A stretch of 64,000 bases of DNA, taken from contig MEHQ01000235.1 of the NCBI GenBank assembly GCA_008828725.1, positions 124,001 to 188,000 on the forward strand. Direction: 5' to 3'. Origin of the DNA: Saccharina japonica (taxonomy: Eukaryota > Sar > Phaeophyceae > Laminariales > Laminariaceae). The translations under genes and the position numbers were made by a program. Position 1 is the stretch's first letter. Each line of letters starts with the position of its first letter. The notes beneath the pieces are model-generated. The model ran no database searches. It was given only the letters and a program-made list of their open reading frames with translations, and was not told the DNA's origin. Shown here piece after piece: positions 41,356 through 52,800 of the stretch.

Positions 41356-43297
41356 CATTCACGCGAGCTCTTTCGCCGCCGGCCGAACATCCGGCCTCAA
41401 GCAATCCACAACCGCGCGCTCGCGGTTGGTGCCTTCGCACATGTCACCCCTCGCTCTATGGAAAGTCTCGTGGTTCTGCTCGGTAAGGAATCCCACTCTC
41501 CGTAAAATGAATATCGTCATTCACTCGATTGAATACTACCTACACTATTTCCAAGACTAGTACGAATAATCATCACCGTAGCCTTGATTATTAGACATGA
41601 CTATATTTATTAATCTTGACATGGTTCTTGATTAAGAGACATGATTATATATAGTCATGACTTTTAAATCTTGATTATCAGACATGATTGTCGTCATGGC
41701 TGATCGTGACTGCTGTCTTGCCATACATCGGCTCGTCTTACTCCTCTTTGTTTACTCGTATTGTTCCCCGGACAGCTCGCTCGGTGGTTATAGGAAGTCT
41801 GCTGGCAAAATTTAAGTTTTAGTTGCAAGGGTACCCTACGCCGATCACAGGTGCCGTAGTTCCAGGCCCGCGACTCCTGAATACCAGCACTATCGTGTTT
41901 CTAGTACCCATGGTGCCGCCGGATCAGGCGGGTAGCGTTTGTTTGTCTTGGGCGTGGTAGTTTTGTCAGCTCGGTGGCGGTGATAAACTGGTCCCTTGGT
42001 ATGTATGTACACCTACCTATCGTTTTTTCTGCTGCTGCAGCTTGATATCTGGTATCGCCCTGTGGCTTCTTGAGCTGTTTCTATTTAGTGAAGGCGTGCA
42101 GACCATTGGCTTACAGCCCTCGGCCTACAAGCTTTTACCTCAGAGGATCTGGCGCTCGTTACGACGTTACGACTTGGCTCGAAAACGAATGTACCCACCG
42201 AGCCCCGAGGCCAACCTTCCTGAGGACACATAATAATATGCAGGAAAGCTAACTCTGGTCGAGGCTGGATGTCTTATCTGACAGAGGGTGCTTTCTACAC
42301 TATTTTCAGGATAACGACTACCGATTTTCTTATGCTCCTCGTAATCTTATTAACCTGTTGCGTATCAGGTGTCCTGAACTGTACGTACTGCTGTCTAGAA
42401 GTACGTAGTGTTCGTGCATATTACACCTGTACGCGCCTCTCGCTTTTTTTCTGCTTGCTCACATATTTACGAGTACAAGTACCACTACTGTGCTGCCTGT
42501 ATAAGCGCAGTGCTCGATCGTAGTCGTACACACCGAGCTGTTGTCACGGCCTACGCCACGTTGACGCCGGGCCCTCTCCCTTCAGTGCCTGCCTCGATGT
42601 TGATACAGCACACAATTCGCTGTCAGATTGTTGGAGACCCGCAAAAATCAAGCGGCAGCAACAGCAGTCTAGCTCGTGTATAGTAGCTCTGCCTGACACC
42701 TGGCAGACTCCGGATTGGTAGATAGAGCCAATGATACCCTCTCTGAGGCTTCGAACGAGACTGCGGAAGTGGACTGGGGTATGGCCGTGCTTTCCTGTGC
42801 CGTGTTGGCAGAGAGCGCGCCCGTGTGCGAGAGGTGTGTGTGTTGACTGTGGGGAGGAATGTGATCGGTCAACAATCACACAATTTTCAATCCAGAAACA
42901 AATCATTTTTATCCCGGAACGCACTAAAGCACCATGGCACCATGGCACTTAGAAACGAACTCGACGCGTGACTGCTGTTGCACGCAAGGAGGGCCGAGAT
43001 GCGGGGTGGCCAGGCGATCAGGCGAGGGGCGAGCTGCTATCCGCGGAGAACATGCGAAAACCTGCTGCTGTTCTTTTTGTTGTGTGGGTTTTCCACTGAC
43101 CGTCTCGGCTATGGCTGGCCAGATAGCCTCCCCGCGATTACTTGCCAGATTTCTCGAGTTTGAACAACCAGAGCACGCGCCACGGAGTCCAGTTGGTACA
43201 TACACATAGTGTATGCATGCGTTATGAGCTAAGTGTCGCGTGCCATAACGCGCTCCTTCCAGCCACCGCTGCCAAGGGGGGGACACCTACATTATTA
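41356..43297. other. No gene recognised
   Basis: Part of it (41440-41530, TCTCGTGGTTCTGCTCGGTA) recurs at about 46120-46190. A palindrome-rich stretch of ATTAGACATGATTATATA words is at 41570-41700. Short open frames show no family resemblance. Confidence 0.4.
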
Positions 43298-43536
43298 GAC
43301 ACCTTTCAAACTCGGCATTCACGCATTATCTGAATTTGTGGATTTTGAAATCGACTATTCTTTTTGAAGACGAAGAACCCGATTTGAAAAGTTGTTTCAA
43401 AGTCATTCATAGGTAAAGTGTTTGGTCGTTATCCAAGTGAAGTTCCTTCGTTGTATATGACCAGGTCATCAAGCCGTCCCAGGTATGATACCTGGCATGT
43501 GAGGACAGCCGCACAGCAGCAGCACAGCTGACTCGG

Positions 43537-43537
43537 C

Positions 43538-43583
<46 letters not shown>
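43537..43583. repeat. (CAG)n run, about 15 units
   Basis: An almost perfect run of CAG on the plus strand, followed by more broken CAG units and a CGG run at 43617-43640. Confidence 0.95.
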
Positions 43584-43584
<1 letters not shown>

Positions 43585-43850
43585 GTAGCAGCAGCAGCGC
43601 CGCCGACGTCGGCACAGCGGCGGCGGCGGCGGCGGCGGAGGCGGCGGCTGCACAGCCAAATTGTTTTCACAGCTGTTGTGGCATCAGCAAGCAGCAGCAG
43701 CAGAAGAAAATTGTTTTCACAGCTACTCGTATACGAAGTACGTACACATACCAGGTACTGTTTTGGCCTCCCCTATATAACTGCTCCTGCTGCTTCTGTG
43801 CCGCAGCCGCACGAACCGCCACCTTCGCCGCCGCCGCCCCCGCCGCTGCC

Positions 43851-43853
<3 letters not shown>

Positions 43854-43886
<33 letters not shown>
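43854..43886. repeat. (CTG)n run, about 11 units
   Basis: A perfect CTG run on the plus strand, complementary to the CAG run 270 bp away, followed by a GTG run. Confidence 0.95.
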
Positions 43887-43896
<10 letters not shown>

Positions 43897-44244
43897 TGGT
43901 GGTGGTGGTGGTGCTGTTGCTGTGGCCCTACTGCGGTGCGTTGCTGCACTTGACTGACCTCCGCGTGTGTCTATCCACAAAACGAAAAACGAAACAGAGT
44001 CTGTTGCCAGTTCTGATCCGTGATACATCGCGGATCATGTTCCACGTACGAGATGCATCGACTATTGTCAAGAGCAGCCACAACAGCACACCAGTAGTAC
44101 CAGCAGCAGTGTTGGTGGCAGTGGCGTCGCGGCAGCGGCGGCCGCCAGCTCCCGTTTGAAGAGTCGGCTTGTCAATTCGTGTCTGCAGAGCTTGTTCCAC
44201 AATACGGTATACAACAGCAGCACCAGATTTATTTATTTTCACAG

Positions 44245-44245
<1 letters not shown>

Positions 44246-44272
<27 letters not shown>
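44246..44272. repeat. (CAG)n run, about 9 units
   Basis: A perfect short CAG run near the right side of the TIR-bounded element. Confidence 0.9.
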
Positions 44273-44275
<3 letters not shown>

Positions 44276-45129
44276 TGTGTTGGCCGCAGTCGTCGGAGGG
44301 AGGAGGCGGACCCTTCTCTCAGCGACTATAAATCATGCCGAGTGAGCCCTCGCGTCCATCGCACTGCCTCCTCGAACATTCAACCCGCGCTGGGTGCCTG
44401 GTTATCAACTCCACGGATCGATTTGAATACACTCCAATTGGCAAAAAGAATCACCTAAATTCTACGTGAGGGCCGGTTTTGCCCCTCACCTAGAAAAAGC
44501 GTGAATGGCTCTTCCCCAAAGATCCAGGGAGAACAAAATGCATGAATTCAAAAAAAGTTTTTTTCAAAGTCGTTCACGCATGTTTTTGCGAATTATTTTT
44601 CAAAAGTACTATGAATACCGAGTTTGAAAGGTGTCTATTAATAAACATGAAAACTGGCCCAGGTTGGGTTTCTTTTTTGAGAGGTCGTTTCTACACTATG
44701 CTACTTCTGCTACTGCTGTTTTTTTCTGCTTCTACTTGCGGCCTTGAGTGTCGGCGGTCGCTCACGAAAAAAACATGAAGCCTCGAGCTAGAAGGAGCCT
44801 CGAGTGCCGGCCGGCAGTCGCTGGCGTACAAAAGGGGGCATATTTTTCGTTTTTATGTACAAGAAGAAGTGCGTTGTGTCTCGTGCGATATCCGCTCTCT
44901 GCTGCTGCCGCTCGTTCGCTGCTGCGTATGCTTCATTCTACAACACATGTACTCATATCTTGTTATTTGAGAAGGTATCCAGACCGCTTGCTCGCTGCTG
45001 CATGTTCACCGTTAGATGAATATCGTTTTGCTTGGGAAGGTATCCAGACGGCTATTTAGCTGCTGCATACATACGTATTATTCGTCGTACGAGTATCTTG
45101 TTGATAGGGAAGGTATCCAGCCTATTATT

Positions 45130-45880
45130 AGAGTCTCTCTACTTCCGTGGAAGTACAAATTGGAAGCAGCCTCCACTTCCATGGAAGGGGATGAAAGCTT
45201 CCTTCCATGAAACCTTCTAGCAACTTCCATGGAAGCTTTTCATCAACTTCCATGGAAGCAAATGTACTTCCATAAAAATTGCATTCACTTCCATCGAAGT
45301 TTTTAAGCTTATATATAATATGCTTCCATGATATATATTACACCCCCGCTTGGCACCCTGCTCCCACTTGGTACCTTGAATCCGCAGTGGGCCCTTCCCA
45401 TTGGGCACCCTGCTCCACCCACAAGGTGCAAAAGCACAATTAGCCGCCCGCAGGAGCCGCCGGAGGCCCACCAGCCACCTTGACCCCGGGTACCCCACTG
45501 GTCGTCCACAGCCACGTTCATGGAAACTTCCGTGGACGTAAATTTTACTTACATGGAAGCGCAACAAAATCCATCTTTACTTCCACGGAAGTAAAAACAC
45601 TCCAGTGGACGTAAAATTTACTTTTATGGAATGAAAAAATGGTTTCCACATCTTCCATGGGAGTGATGGAGTGATGGAGTCTATGGAAGCTAATGGAAGA
45701 AGTAGAAGTCGGTGGACTCTTGTGGAAGTTAATGGCAGCTTAGGAAACTCGTGGAAGTAGGTGGAAAGGTATAGGGGAATATGAACGCTCTCTGCAGTTT
45801 CCACCGAGCGTGGTTGTGGAAGCTTCAGTCGGTGGAACGTGTTGAAAGCTTCCATCGAAGTAATTTTACTTCCATATGAA
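45130..45880. repeat. Cluster of CTTCCATGGAAG palindromes
   Basis: The 12-bp palindrome CTTCCATGGAAG, or variants such as CTTCCATCGAAG and CTTCCACGGAAG, occurs many times at irregular spacing. A Pro/Gly-codon-like GC-rich island (45345-45510, GGCACCCTGCTCC words) sits in the middle. No gene is evident. Confidence 0.75.
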
Positions 45881-46039
45881 AGTCAATTTTACTTGTTAAA
45901 ATCATACATTATACAAATATGCAGTGAAACTTGACTTAAGTGCGGTGCAACCTAAGCCAATGAGCCTCAACACATGTAGAACATCTGTTAAAGCGTAATA
46001 TCTGAAAAATGTACGTTGTAATTTTCGCGGAAGTAAGCA

Positions 46040-46195
46040 CTAAAAGAACAATATTCTGGTGGACCCCGCACTCGCAAATGGCGGTGGCTTCACACATATC
46101 ATCCCCCGCTGCCTGGGAAATCTCGTGGTTCGGCTCGGTATGTTGGACGAGGAATCCTACTCCGCGTCTGGGAAACTCGTGCTCCACTTGATGAA
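46040..46195. repeat. Second copy of the 41.44-41.53 kb repeat
   Basis: AATCTCGTGGTTCGGCTCGG, then GAGGAATCCTACTCCG, parallels the sequence at about 41465-41505. Confidence 0.5.
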
Positions 46196-46351
46196 GGGGT
46201 GAATCTCTATTTTAAGACAACAGGAAGGAAGATTGTGAATTGTGTCATGATTATTGGTTGTCAACCTTGATCATCTACAGTAGAACCACCACTGTCACCA
46301 TGGTTTTAGTCATGATTTTTTATAATCACATTTATGAAAAAAACTGATTTT

Positions 46352-46520
46352 ATGTATGATACGCACATGCACAGCAGTCGAGTCGCCTGTATCATGTATA
46401 CCAGCACGAGTACATATGCACACATTTTGTGTACGATACGTGTATGCACAGCAGTCGGGTATATAGTACGAGTACGTACACATTCTGTGTATGGTACGTA
46501 TGTGCACAGCAGTCGGGTTG
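46352..46520. repeat. Three-unit ~60-75-bp repeat
   Basis: Units contain TGTATGATACGCACATGCAC and then AGCAGTCGGGT, at 46352, 46429 and 46487. Confidence 0.65.
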
Positions 46521-46929
46521 CAGGTATCATATACTTTTATTGTCGAACGATAACGACGGCCACCTAAATCCCACTACCCGCTGGCAACGCAGGCAACTTC
46601 CTACTAGTGCTGGGCCCGCCCGCACCTCCCGTAGCTAGCTCGGGGGGTACTGTGTAAGTTGTTGTAGCAAGCAATAATCGCGCTGTACGTATGTAGAGAG
46701 CGTTCCGGCGGGCGTTTCAAAAGCGGGTATGGCGGCAGACCACGCACCTTTTTCGTGCGAATGTGACATTGACTCTCGAGTTCTCTAATTTTGACCAAGT
46801 CTCTCGTGATAGGGGCCTCTCGCAAGATAACCTCGACCGTTTTCTTGGTTGATTAAACAGTTTATTATGTCTGCACGTTTCTGTCTGCACGTTTCATCAA
46901 ATTCTCATAATTGTATCTGTCTATGATAC

Positions 46930-47730
46930 GTTGTTATTGCGCGGAGAAACTCTAACGAAAACAAAACAAAAGGAGATAGCGAACAGGGCCTCAACCCCGG
47001 GACTAAAGAGTTCAGACGTCCCAATCCTACCTGTTGCTCTACTCGTACATTTTGTTTACCCTGGCAGTTTATTTATTTATATAGTACTACAACTCTAACG
47101 GAAAAAATTGAGGGAAGTGAACATGGTCTCGAAACCGGAACCCTCGTGTTCACGTCCCCATCCCACATGTTGCTCTAGTCACCCGTTTTGCTCACATTAT
47201 TTTTATTCTTACTTTACGTAGTAGAACTGCTTTTTTATTTCTATAGTAGACGTACTACAACTCTAACGAGGAAAACAATGAAGTGAACACGGCCTCGAAC
47301 CCGGGACCCTCGTGTCCACACGTGCCAATCCCACCTGTTACTCTACTCACCCGTTTTGTCCGCATGGTCTTTTTTTATTTCTAAAAAAATTGTTTTTTCT
47401 TTCTAGAGTAGCCGTACTACAAGTGTGACGGGAAAAAATAAGGAAGTGAACACGGTCTCGAACTCGGGACCCTCGTATTCACACGCACCAGTCCTACCTG
47501 TTGCTTTACTCGCCCATTTTGTTCACATGATGGTTATCATTTTAGTTTAAACAGTAAAAGTGTACTTTTATTTCTATAGTGGACGAACTACACCTCTAAC
47601 GAAAAAAAAGAAGATGGATGTGAACACTGTCTTGAACCCGGGACCCGGTTCACACGCACCATTCCTACCTGTTGCTTTACTCGCCTATTTTGATTACATG
47701 ATCAGTTTGTTTATGTAGTAGACGTACCAA
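46930..47730 (-). repeat. Tandem array of ~165-bp units with Pol III A/B-box-like motifs
   Basis: Five units; the marker GAACACGG (plus strand) lies at 46981, 47119, 47285, 47448 and 47622. On the minus strand each unit reads TAGAGTAACAGG (or close), which fits an A box at 11 of 12 positions, and 30 bp later GGTTCGAGGCC (or close), which fits the B box. The T arm and anticodon arm do not fold as in a real tRNA, so these are tRNA-like repeats, not tRNA genes. Confidence 0.6.
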
Positions 47731-47734
47731 TATG

Positions 47735-48550
47735 CGACGTACATACACCTGGTGTATTGATAGTAGCTACCTGAAGGGAAGGCAGAGGGGGTTCTCGGGG
47801 GACGTCGTCAACGTTTTTTTATTCTTTTTTATTTCCCCAGCAATGCACACAAGTTGACGACAGTTACTAATATCCTGCTGCGCGAGTTCCTAGCGACAGC
47901 TATACTATCTTAATGGAATGCTGTTGACCCCCCACACACGCTTTTCAGCGAAAATATCACACTCGTACATAATAATACGGAATCGTGTTTTCTTAATTAT
48001 TTTAATAGTTCCTTTGGTCCAAAATTTGGCGGAGCGGTGGCGTGCTTGTCTAAGCTGCACCAGCAGGCGACACACCATGCTGGCAGAAACATAGACCATA
48101 CATATTCAGACAAACGCCGCACTTGTCGATACAGAAACAAAGTACACTCTTCACAAATTATGAAACCAGCTGTGCACTCGAATGAGTTCGCAACAAGCTG
48201 CACTTGTAAATTCAGAAAAAAAACGCTCTTACCGCTGTAGTCTAATGGGCGAGGAATACCCCCTACGATACTGGTAAATTGTAATAACCTGACTGTACGC
48301 CAAAACATTGAACACTGGCAGGGCTGTGAGCTACGGCACACAATGTGTTGAGTCACGTTCAACTGTGTGGCATCGTGTTAAACCGCGCACAAACTAATAT
48401 ATTTCGACTGACTACTCGGACTACAGCTCGCATGTTGCCAGGAAGCCATACTGCAGTGATAACTTCTGCACGGGAAATGCCCGCGTCTCTCCAAAGACGC
48501 GACACACACACATCAAAACGATGCTAGTACACTGGTGTATACTGGTTCTG
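47735..48550. other. No gene recognised
   Basis: Minus-strand frames around 47905-48362 are open but show no family signal. Confidence 0.4.
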
Positions 48551-48555
48551 GTACA

Positions 48556-48805
48556 CTTGAAGCGTCTTTGTGAAGAATAATCTAAAGAAGCAGTCGACCG
48601 AAATCGACGAACCTCACTCGGAGCATCATCACGCAAAAAACAATTGATCAACAGCAGACCCGAATCGACGAACCTTACTTGAAGTGTCTTAACGAAGAAA
48701 ATGATAAGCAATAGCGGACGCGAATCGATGAACCTCATTGTAAGTATCTCCACAAATATATATATATATCTGAGCAACAGTCGATGAAAATCGACGAACC
48801 TTCGG
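48556..48805. repeat. ~62-bp minisatellite, four units
   Basis: Units contain CGAAATCGACGAACCTCACT or a close variant near 48598, 48661, 48720 and 48785. An AT dinucleotide run interrupts the last unit. Confidence 0.75.
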
Positions 48806-49014
48806 AGAACGCACTAAACCCGGCCGCGCGGGCGATAAACGCAAACCGGGAATCACGTCAGCGGGGAAAATAAGTCCTACTATCTAACGTCGAGTCTGGT
48901 TATGATAACGCGCGTGGGGTGGTAAACAAATCATCGAACATTCTTACGTGGCTGTAGGTCGATAACTATTCTGGGACTACTAGAGATACGTGAATACTCG
49001 TATGTGAGCCGATT

Positions 49015-49506
49015 TCAAGCCGACTTCGAGTGTGGTTTCGCTCGTGCCTCGTGCGCCCGCGAGGTCCGCATTCCATCTGAAACCCGCGTTCCCAGTCTGA
49101 CTTGTGGGACACCTTTCAGATCCCAATGTCGTCGTTCGATATAGCAGCACTCACCATCGCACGCCCTTGATAAATGTGAGCATACACAAATAGAACTTTC
49201 ATGACTGTCCCACCTCTTTGTGAACGCGCGAGGAGCAGGAAACTCTTTGTGCACTATGCTGGCTCCGCCGAGCTCGAATGTAATGTTAGTCTTGGCCTGG
49301 CCTTCACACACGACTTCACTACGCCAGCAGTTCACACAGGATGCGACTAACCCGGGCGCCCGTGGTACCACCGAAATCAGCGGGCAACAAGAGCCATGTC
49401 CTAATTTTGAAGCGCTTATGGCGCTAAGGCCTGGGTTCCTGAGCCCATCACATATCACAATTGTAAGTCGGGGTAACGCCATCAGCAACAGGACCATGCA
49501 CTCCAC
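49015..49506 (-). CDS. Hypothetical Cys-containing reading frame
   Basis: A 163-codon frame with a hydrophobic start (MECMVLLLMALPRLTIVIC) that could be a signal peptide and 13 Cys spread through the rest, several in pairs. I do not recognise it. It lies about 200 bp downstream of the kinase stop codon on the same strand, so it may be 3' untranslated sequence or a separate small secreted protein. Confidence 0.25.
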   Translation of the reverse strand: MECMVLLLMALPRLTIVICDGLRNPGLSAISASKLGHGSCCPLISVVPRAPGLVASCVNCWRSEVVCEGQAKTNITFELGGASIVHKEFPAPRAFTKRWDSHESSICVCSHLSRACDGECCYIERRHWDLKGVPQVRLGTRVSDGMRTSRAHEARAKPHSKSA

Positions 49507-49703
49507 CTAACGGACACGACGTAAACAGCGCGATTCGAGACCTACGCTCCCTCTAGAAAAACACAAAACTCACGTCTGGCACTTGGCCTCCTCTCCACCT
49601 CCCGTTACACCGGACACGACACCCTTCCCCTGCTCGGTCGTCACTACCGGTGCCGTTACGCGACGTCGTACCCCATGCCTCCTGCCAGAGCCAGGCGCGC
49701 TTT

Positions 49704-49847
49704 CTAGGCGCTCATCTCGCTCTCCCTCGTTGCCACGGCGTGCGCAGCCTTGGTCCAAATCTCGAGGGCCTTGTCCAGTCCACCAATCCATGGGTGCTCG
49801 GCGGCGCCCCTTGTGGACAGCCGCTTCTCCACATCTGGTTCCAGTAG
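49704..49847 (-). CDS. Kinase last exon (subdomain XI and tail)
   Basis: Acceptor TTTCTGGCAG, phase 0. Encodes LLEPDVEKRLSTRGAAEHPW, then a short tail ending SEMSA and TAG. Confidence 0.85.
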   Translation of the reverse strand, partial: LLEPDVEKRLSTRGAAEHPWIGGLDKALEIWTKAAHAVATRESEMSA

Positions 49848-52800
49848 CTGCCAGAAAGCGATCAGGGTAAGAAGCCGGGCTTTGGTTTGAGCACTACAGT
49901 ATGTCGTAGAGATCGCGTAAAGAGTATCCCGCAATTTGCCGAAAATGCAGCCCGATCATGTCTTATCGCATACAACGGCCCATGGCCGCAACACCGGTGC
50001 AAAAACAAACACGTTTCACGAAACAAGAGCCGTGCATGAGTTCAGCGTGCCGTGTCGGTGTGCAGAGGACACGTAACCCACCTTTGAGATCAAGTCTTTC
50101 GCTTCCGTAGATACGAGCTTGTCGTCAAAGGTAAAAGTGTCGGAGAGGATTTTGGCGCGTTCCTGACTGTCCACGCTTAGGATACCCTTGAGCTCAATTC
50201 CTTCCACCTGGGCGAGGACCTGAGCCGCGCTTCCCTTGGTCTTGTATTGGACCTTGTCGCTTACACACTCTGCGCCGAACACAGCCCTTCAGAGCGGATA
50301 GACGCATACAAGCATCCAAATCTTGGTTGAGGGACGGGAAACGTTTGTCCGACAGCAATGCAGGTCTCGATTTTGTACCTGATGTCACGGTTAACACGGG
50401 CAAGCACCGGACGATGCACTCCTGAGGGGGCGGGGGAGGGGTGTGGGCGCTGTACTGACGGAGTAGGCAACATAGGAAAAGCACTGCACCGTGTAAAGAG
50501 AGGAGTTGCGTGCGTCTCGTATGCACGTATGTTGATGCAAAAACCATGCTGCTCGAAGCTTTGGATTTGCGTGCTCTCTGTGATTTGACTACGTACATGG
50601 TTCTGAAATTATTTACGACCCCCGTATTGAAAACCGTTGTGACCGCGATAAATTGAATCATCCCAACCTGAAGGGCGTGTCGTCGTGGAGGAGCTCGTAA
50701 GCAATGACGCCTAGGCCCCACGTGTCGACTTCGAGGCTGTAGTCCAACCCCCTCTCACTCGCCACCTGCTCGGGCGACATGTACGCCTGCCGGAACGATT
50801 GAGATACAGCGAGGTCGGAGAATTAAATGGTGGATCCTTGTAGTTGATAGTCGATGGCTGATTGGCCGAACAGTGACGACTCCGAAATATAACCCCGAAA
50901 GGTCTGAATCGTCACGAAGCTTGCAAAAGTGAGATCGACCTGCTTGGTGTCAATTCACAGCTGCCGTAGATTTAGTAAAGGGGATTTTACAAAAAGAGGT
51001 ACACCCCCCTGTATCGTTACAAAAAGGGGGACATCGGTTTTCGCCGCCGGGTACGCCCATGTACTCTGTCAAATTGACTCGAACATAAAATATGATGCGT
51101 TTGCCACACTCACATGGCACCTCCCTACCATCCCCAGCGTTTTGATTTTATTTTCATATGTTTAGCGGGTGAATGAGAGCGACCAAAAGGGGGGTGTGAG
51201 CATATCACCCTTTTCGTTATGCCTACGCGAGAGTATCCCCCTTTCCATCTACTTAGTTTGGGAAAGTCCCCCTTTTTTCGTTATGTCCCCCTTTTTGTCA
51301 CTATGCAGAGAGGTATGCCCCTTTCTGTGTCAAAACGACCTAGGGTACGTGACCACTCCATGTTCTGGTTGTTGTGGCACGCCCAACAGACGACGTCTAA
51401 CGTCGAAACGACCAACGGCCCATACCCAGGCAAACGTGGTCAGCATGTCAGCATACGTGATGTACTCCAGAAAGGCTATTCTCAGTACTCGGAGTACAAA
51501 ATGAACTCGATACTCCGAGAATAGTCAAAGGTTCTGTGAGTATTCGTAACTTTGAGCAACTTGCTACCAGGTACCAGGTGCATACGTATTATTGTTGCTG
51601 TTTCATTCTTACGAGCTATATCGGTTGTGTATTGTGTATACGTTACTTCTACGGAGTGTGTACATACTACATAACACTATATACTGTATATTGTGATACG
51701 TACGTACACGTTTGCCGACAGACTAGAAAACATGAGCCACAGACAAAAATCGACGATGGAAGAAGGGACTGAATGAAATCCTCTCGGGATAAAAAACCAA
51801 GGCACCGACCGTATTGGGGAGGGGAGGGGCGAGAAGAGTCTGCTATGTAACCTGGGTTCGGCTAAGAAGGAGAGAGATCATACCGGCGAAAATAAACAAT
51901 CGTGGGAAAAGAGCTAGGAAGGGCTGAGAAAACATAACCAACCTGCTTTATCACGAGGTCATCGTTGAGGTACGTCGTATGATGTATACATACGAGCATA
52001 CTGCTGTATAACCACTAAAGTCAATTTTTACATCGGATAAAATTGGCACTGTGGCCGCAGATCACTTCCTTCTCTGTGTCGACAGGTCGTATATACGTAT
52101 CATACGATATGACACAAATATATATATTTTTATATTTTCGTTGTTTGTCCCTACTCGTCAATATTTCACGCCAGTATCGAGATAGGGTTTGAGATGTTGC
52201 GCAGTGCTGGCTGTTGTGGATATGTGTCGTATACTGGCTGTGCATGCATGCTCTACTATAAAGACTACTTGCTACTTTTGATGCCATTAGCAAACATGTA
52301 CTCAGAGGTTCGCAGGCCAAGCTGCAATAACTCTGAAGTGGAAGAAAAAAAACAAAACACTGCGTACAGCAATTTATACGAGTACTAATATCAGTACACA
52401 TCATAGTATATGATGCCCAAGCCTACTCCTCAAACAAGAAAAAAGTGAACCAGGGCACATACATATGGAAGCATACATATCATGCGCATACCTGGTATAC
52501 GTTAATTTGTTTCAAAGGATAGTACAGCTGCTGCATATACGTATATGTAGTAGTACCGGTACAGTACCGCCATATACGTATACGCGTATATCAGGTACGT
52601 GCGTACATAGCGTAGAGGAGAGGAGGGTCCTTTTGTACCAGGCCGTTAGCTGTTGGGCTGTTCGGTCACAGCAGTGATGGTTGATATATGACTATGAGTA
52701 TACCGTGAATGCGCTGGGCCGTTGGATTGGTGTTGCCGACCACCTCTGTAGCGATAACCTCGCCGGCGGCGAAAACCGATTGCCCCCGTTTTGCAACGAT

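Larger units (their letters stand above)
43298..44635. mobile_element. TIR-bounded DNA element, ~1.3 kb, rich in triplet repeats
   Basis: Left end GACACCTTTCAAACTCGGCA, right end TACCGAGTTTGAAAGGTGTC, each next to a TA dinucleotide. The ends match at about 26 of 27 positions. Inside are CAG, CGG and CTG runs, and no transposase is recognised, so it looks non-autonomous or the boundaries may belong to a composite. Confidence 0.6.

Noticed and set aside
42544-42948. Minus-strand frame of 134 codons
   Set aside because: No domain, no splice context and an equally open frame on the other strand.
46930-47730. A cluster of tRNA genes
   Set aside because: A- and B-box-like words are present, but T-stem and anticodon-stem pairing fails in every unit checked.
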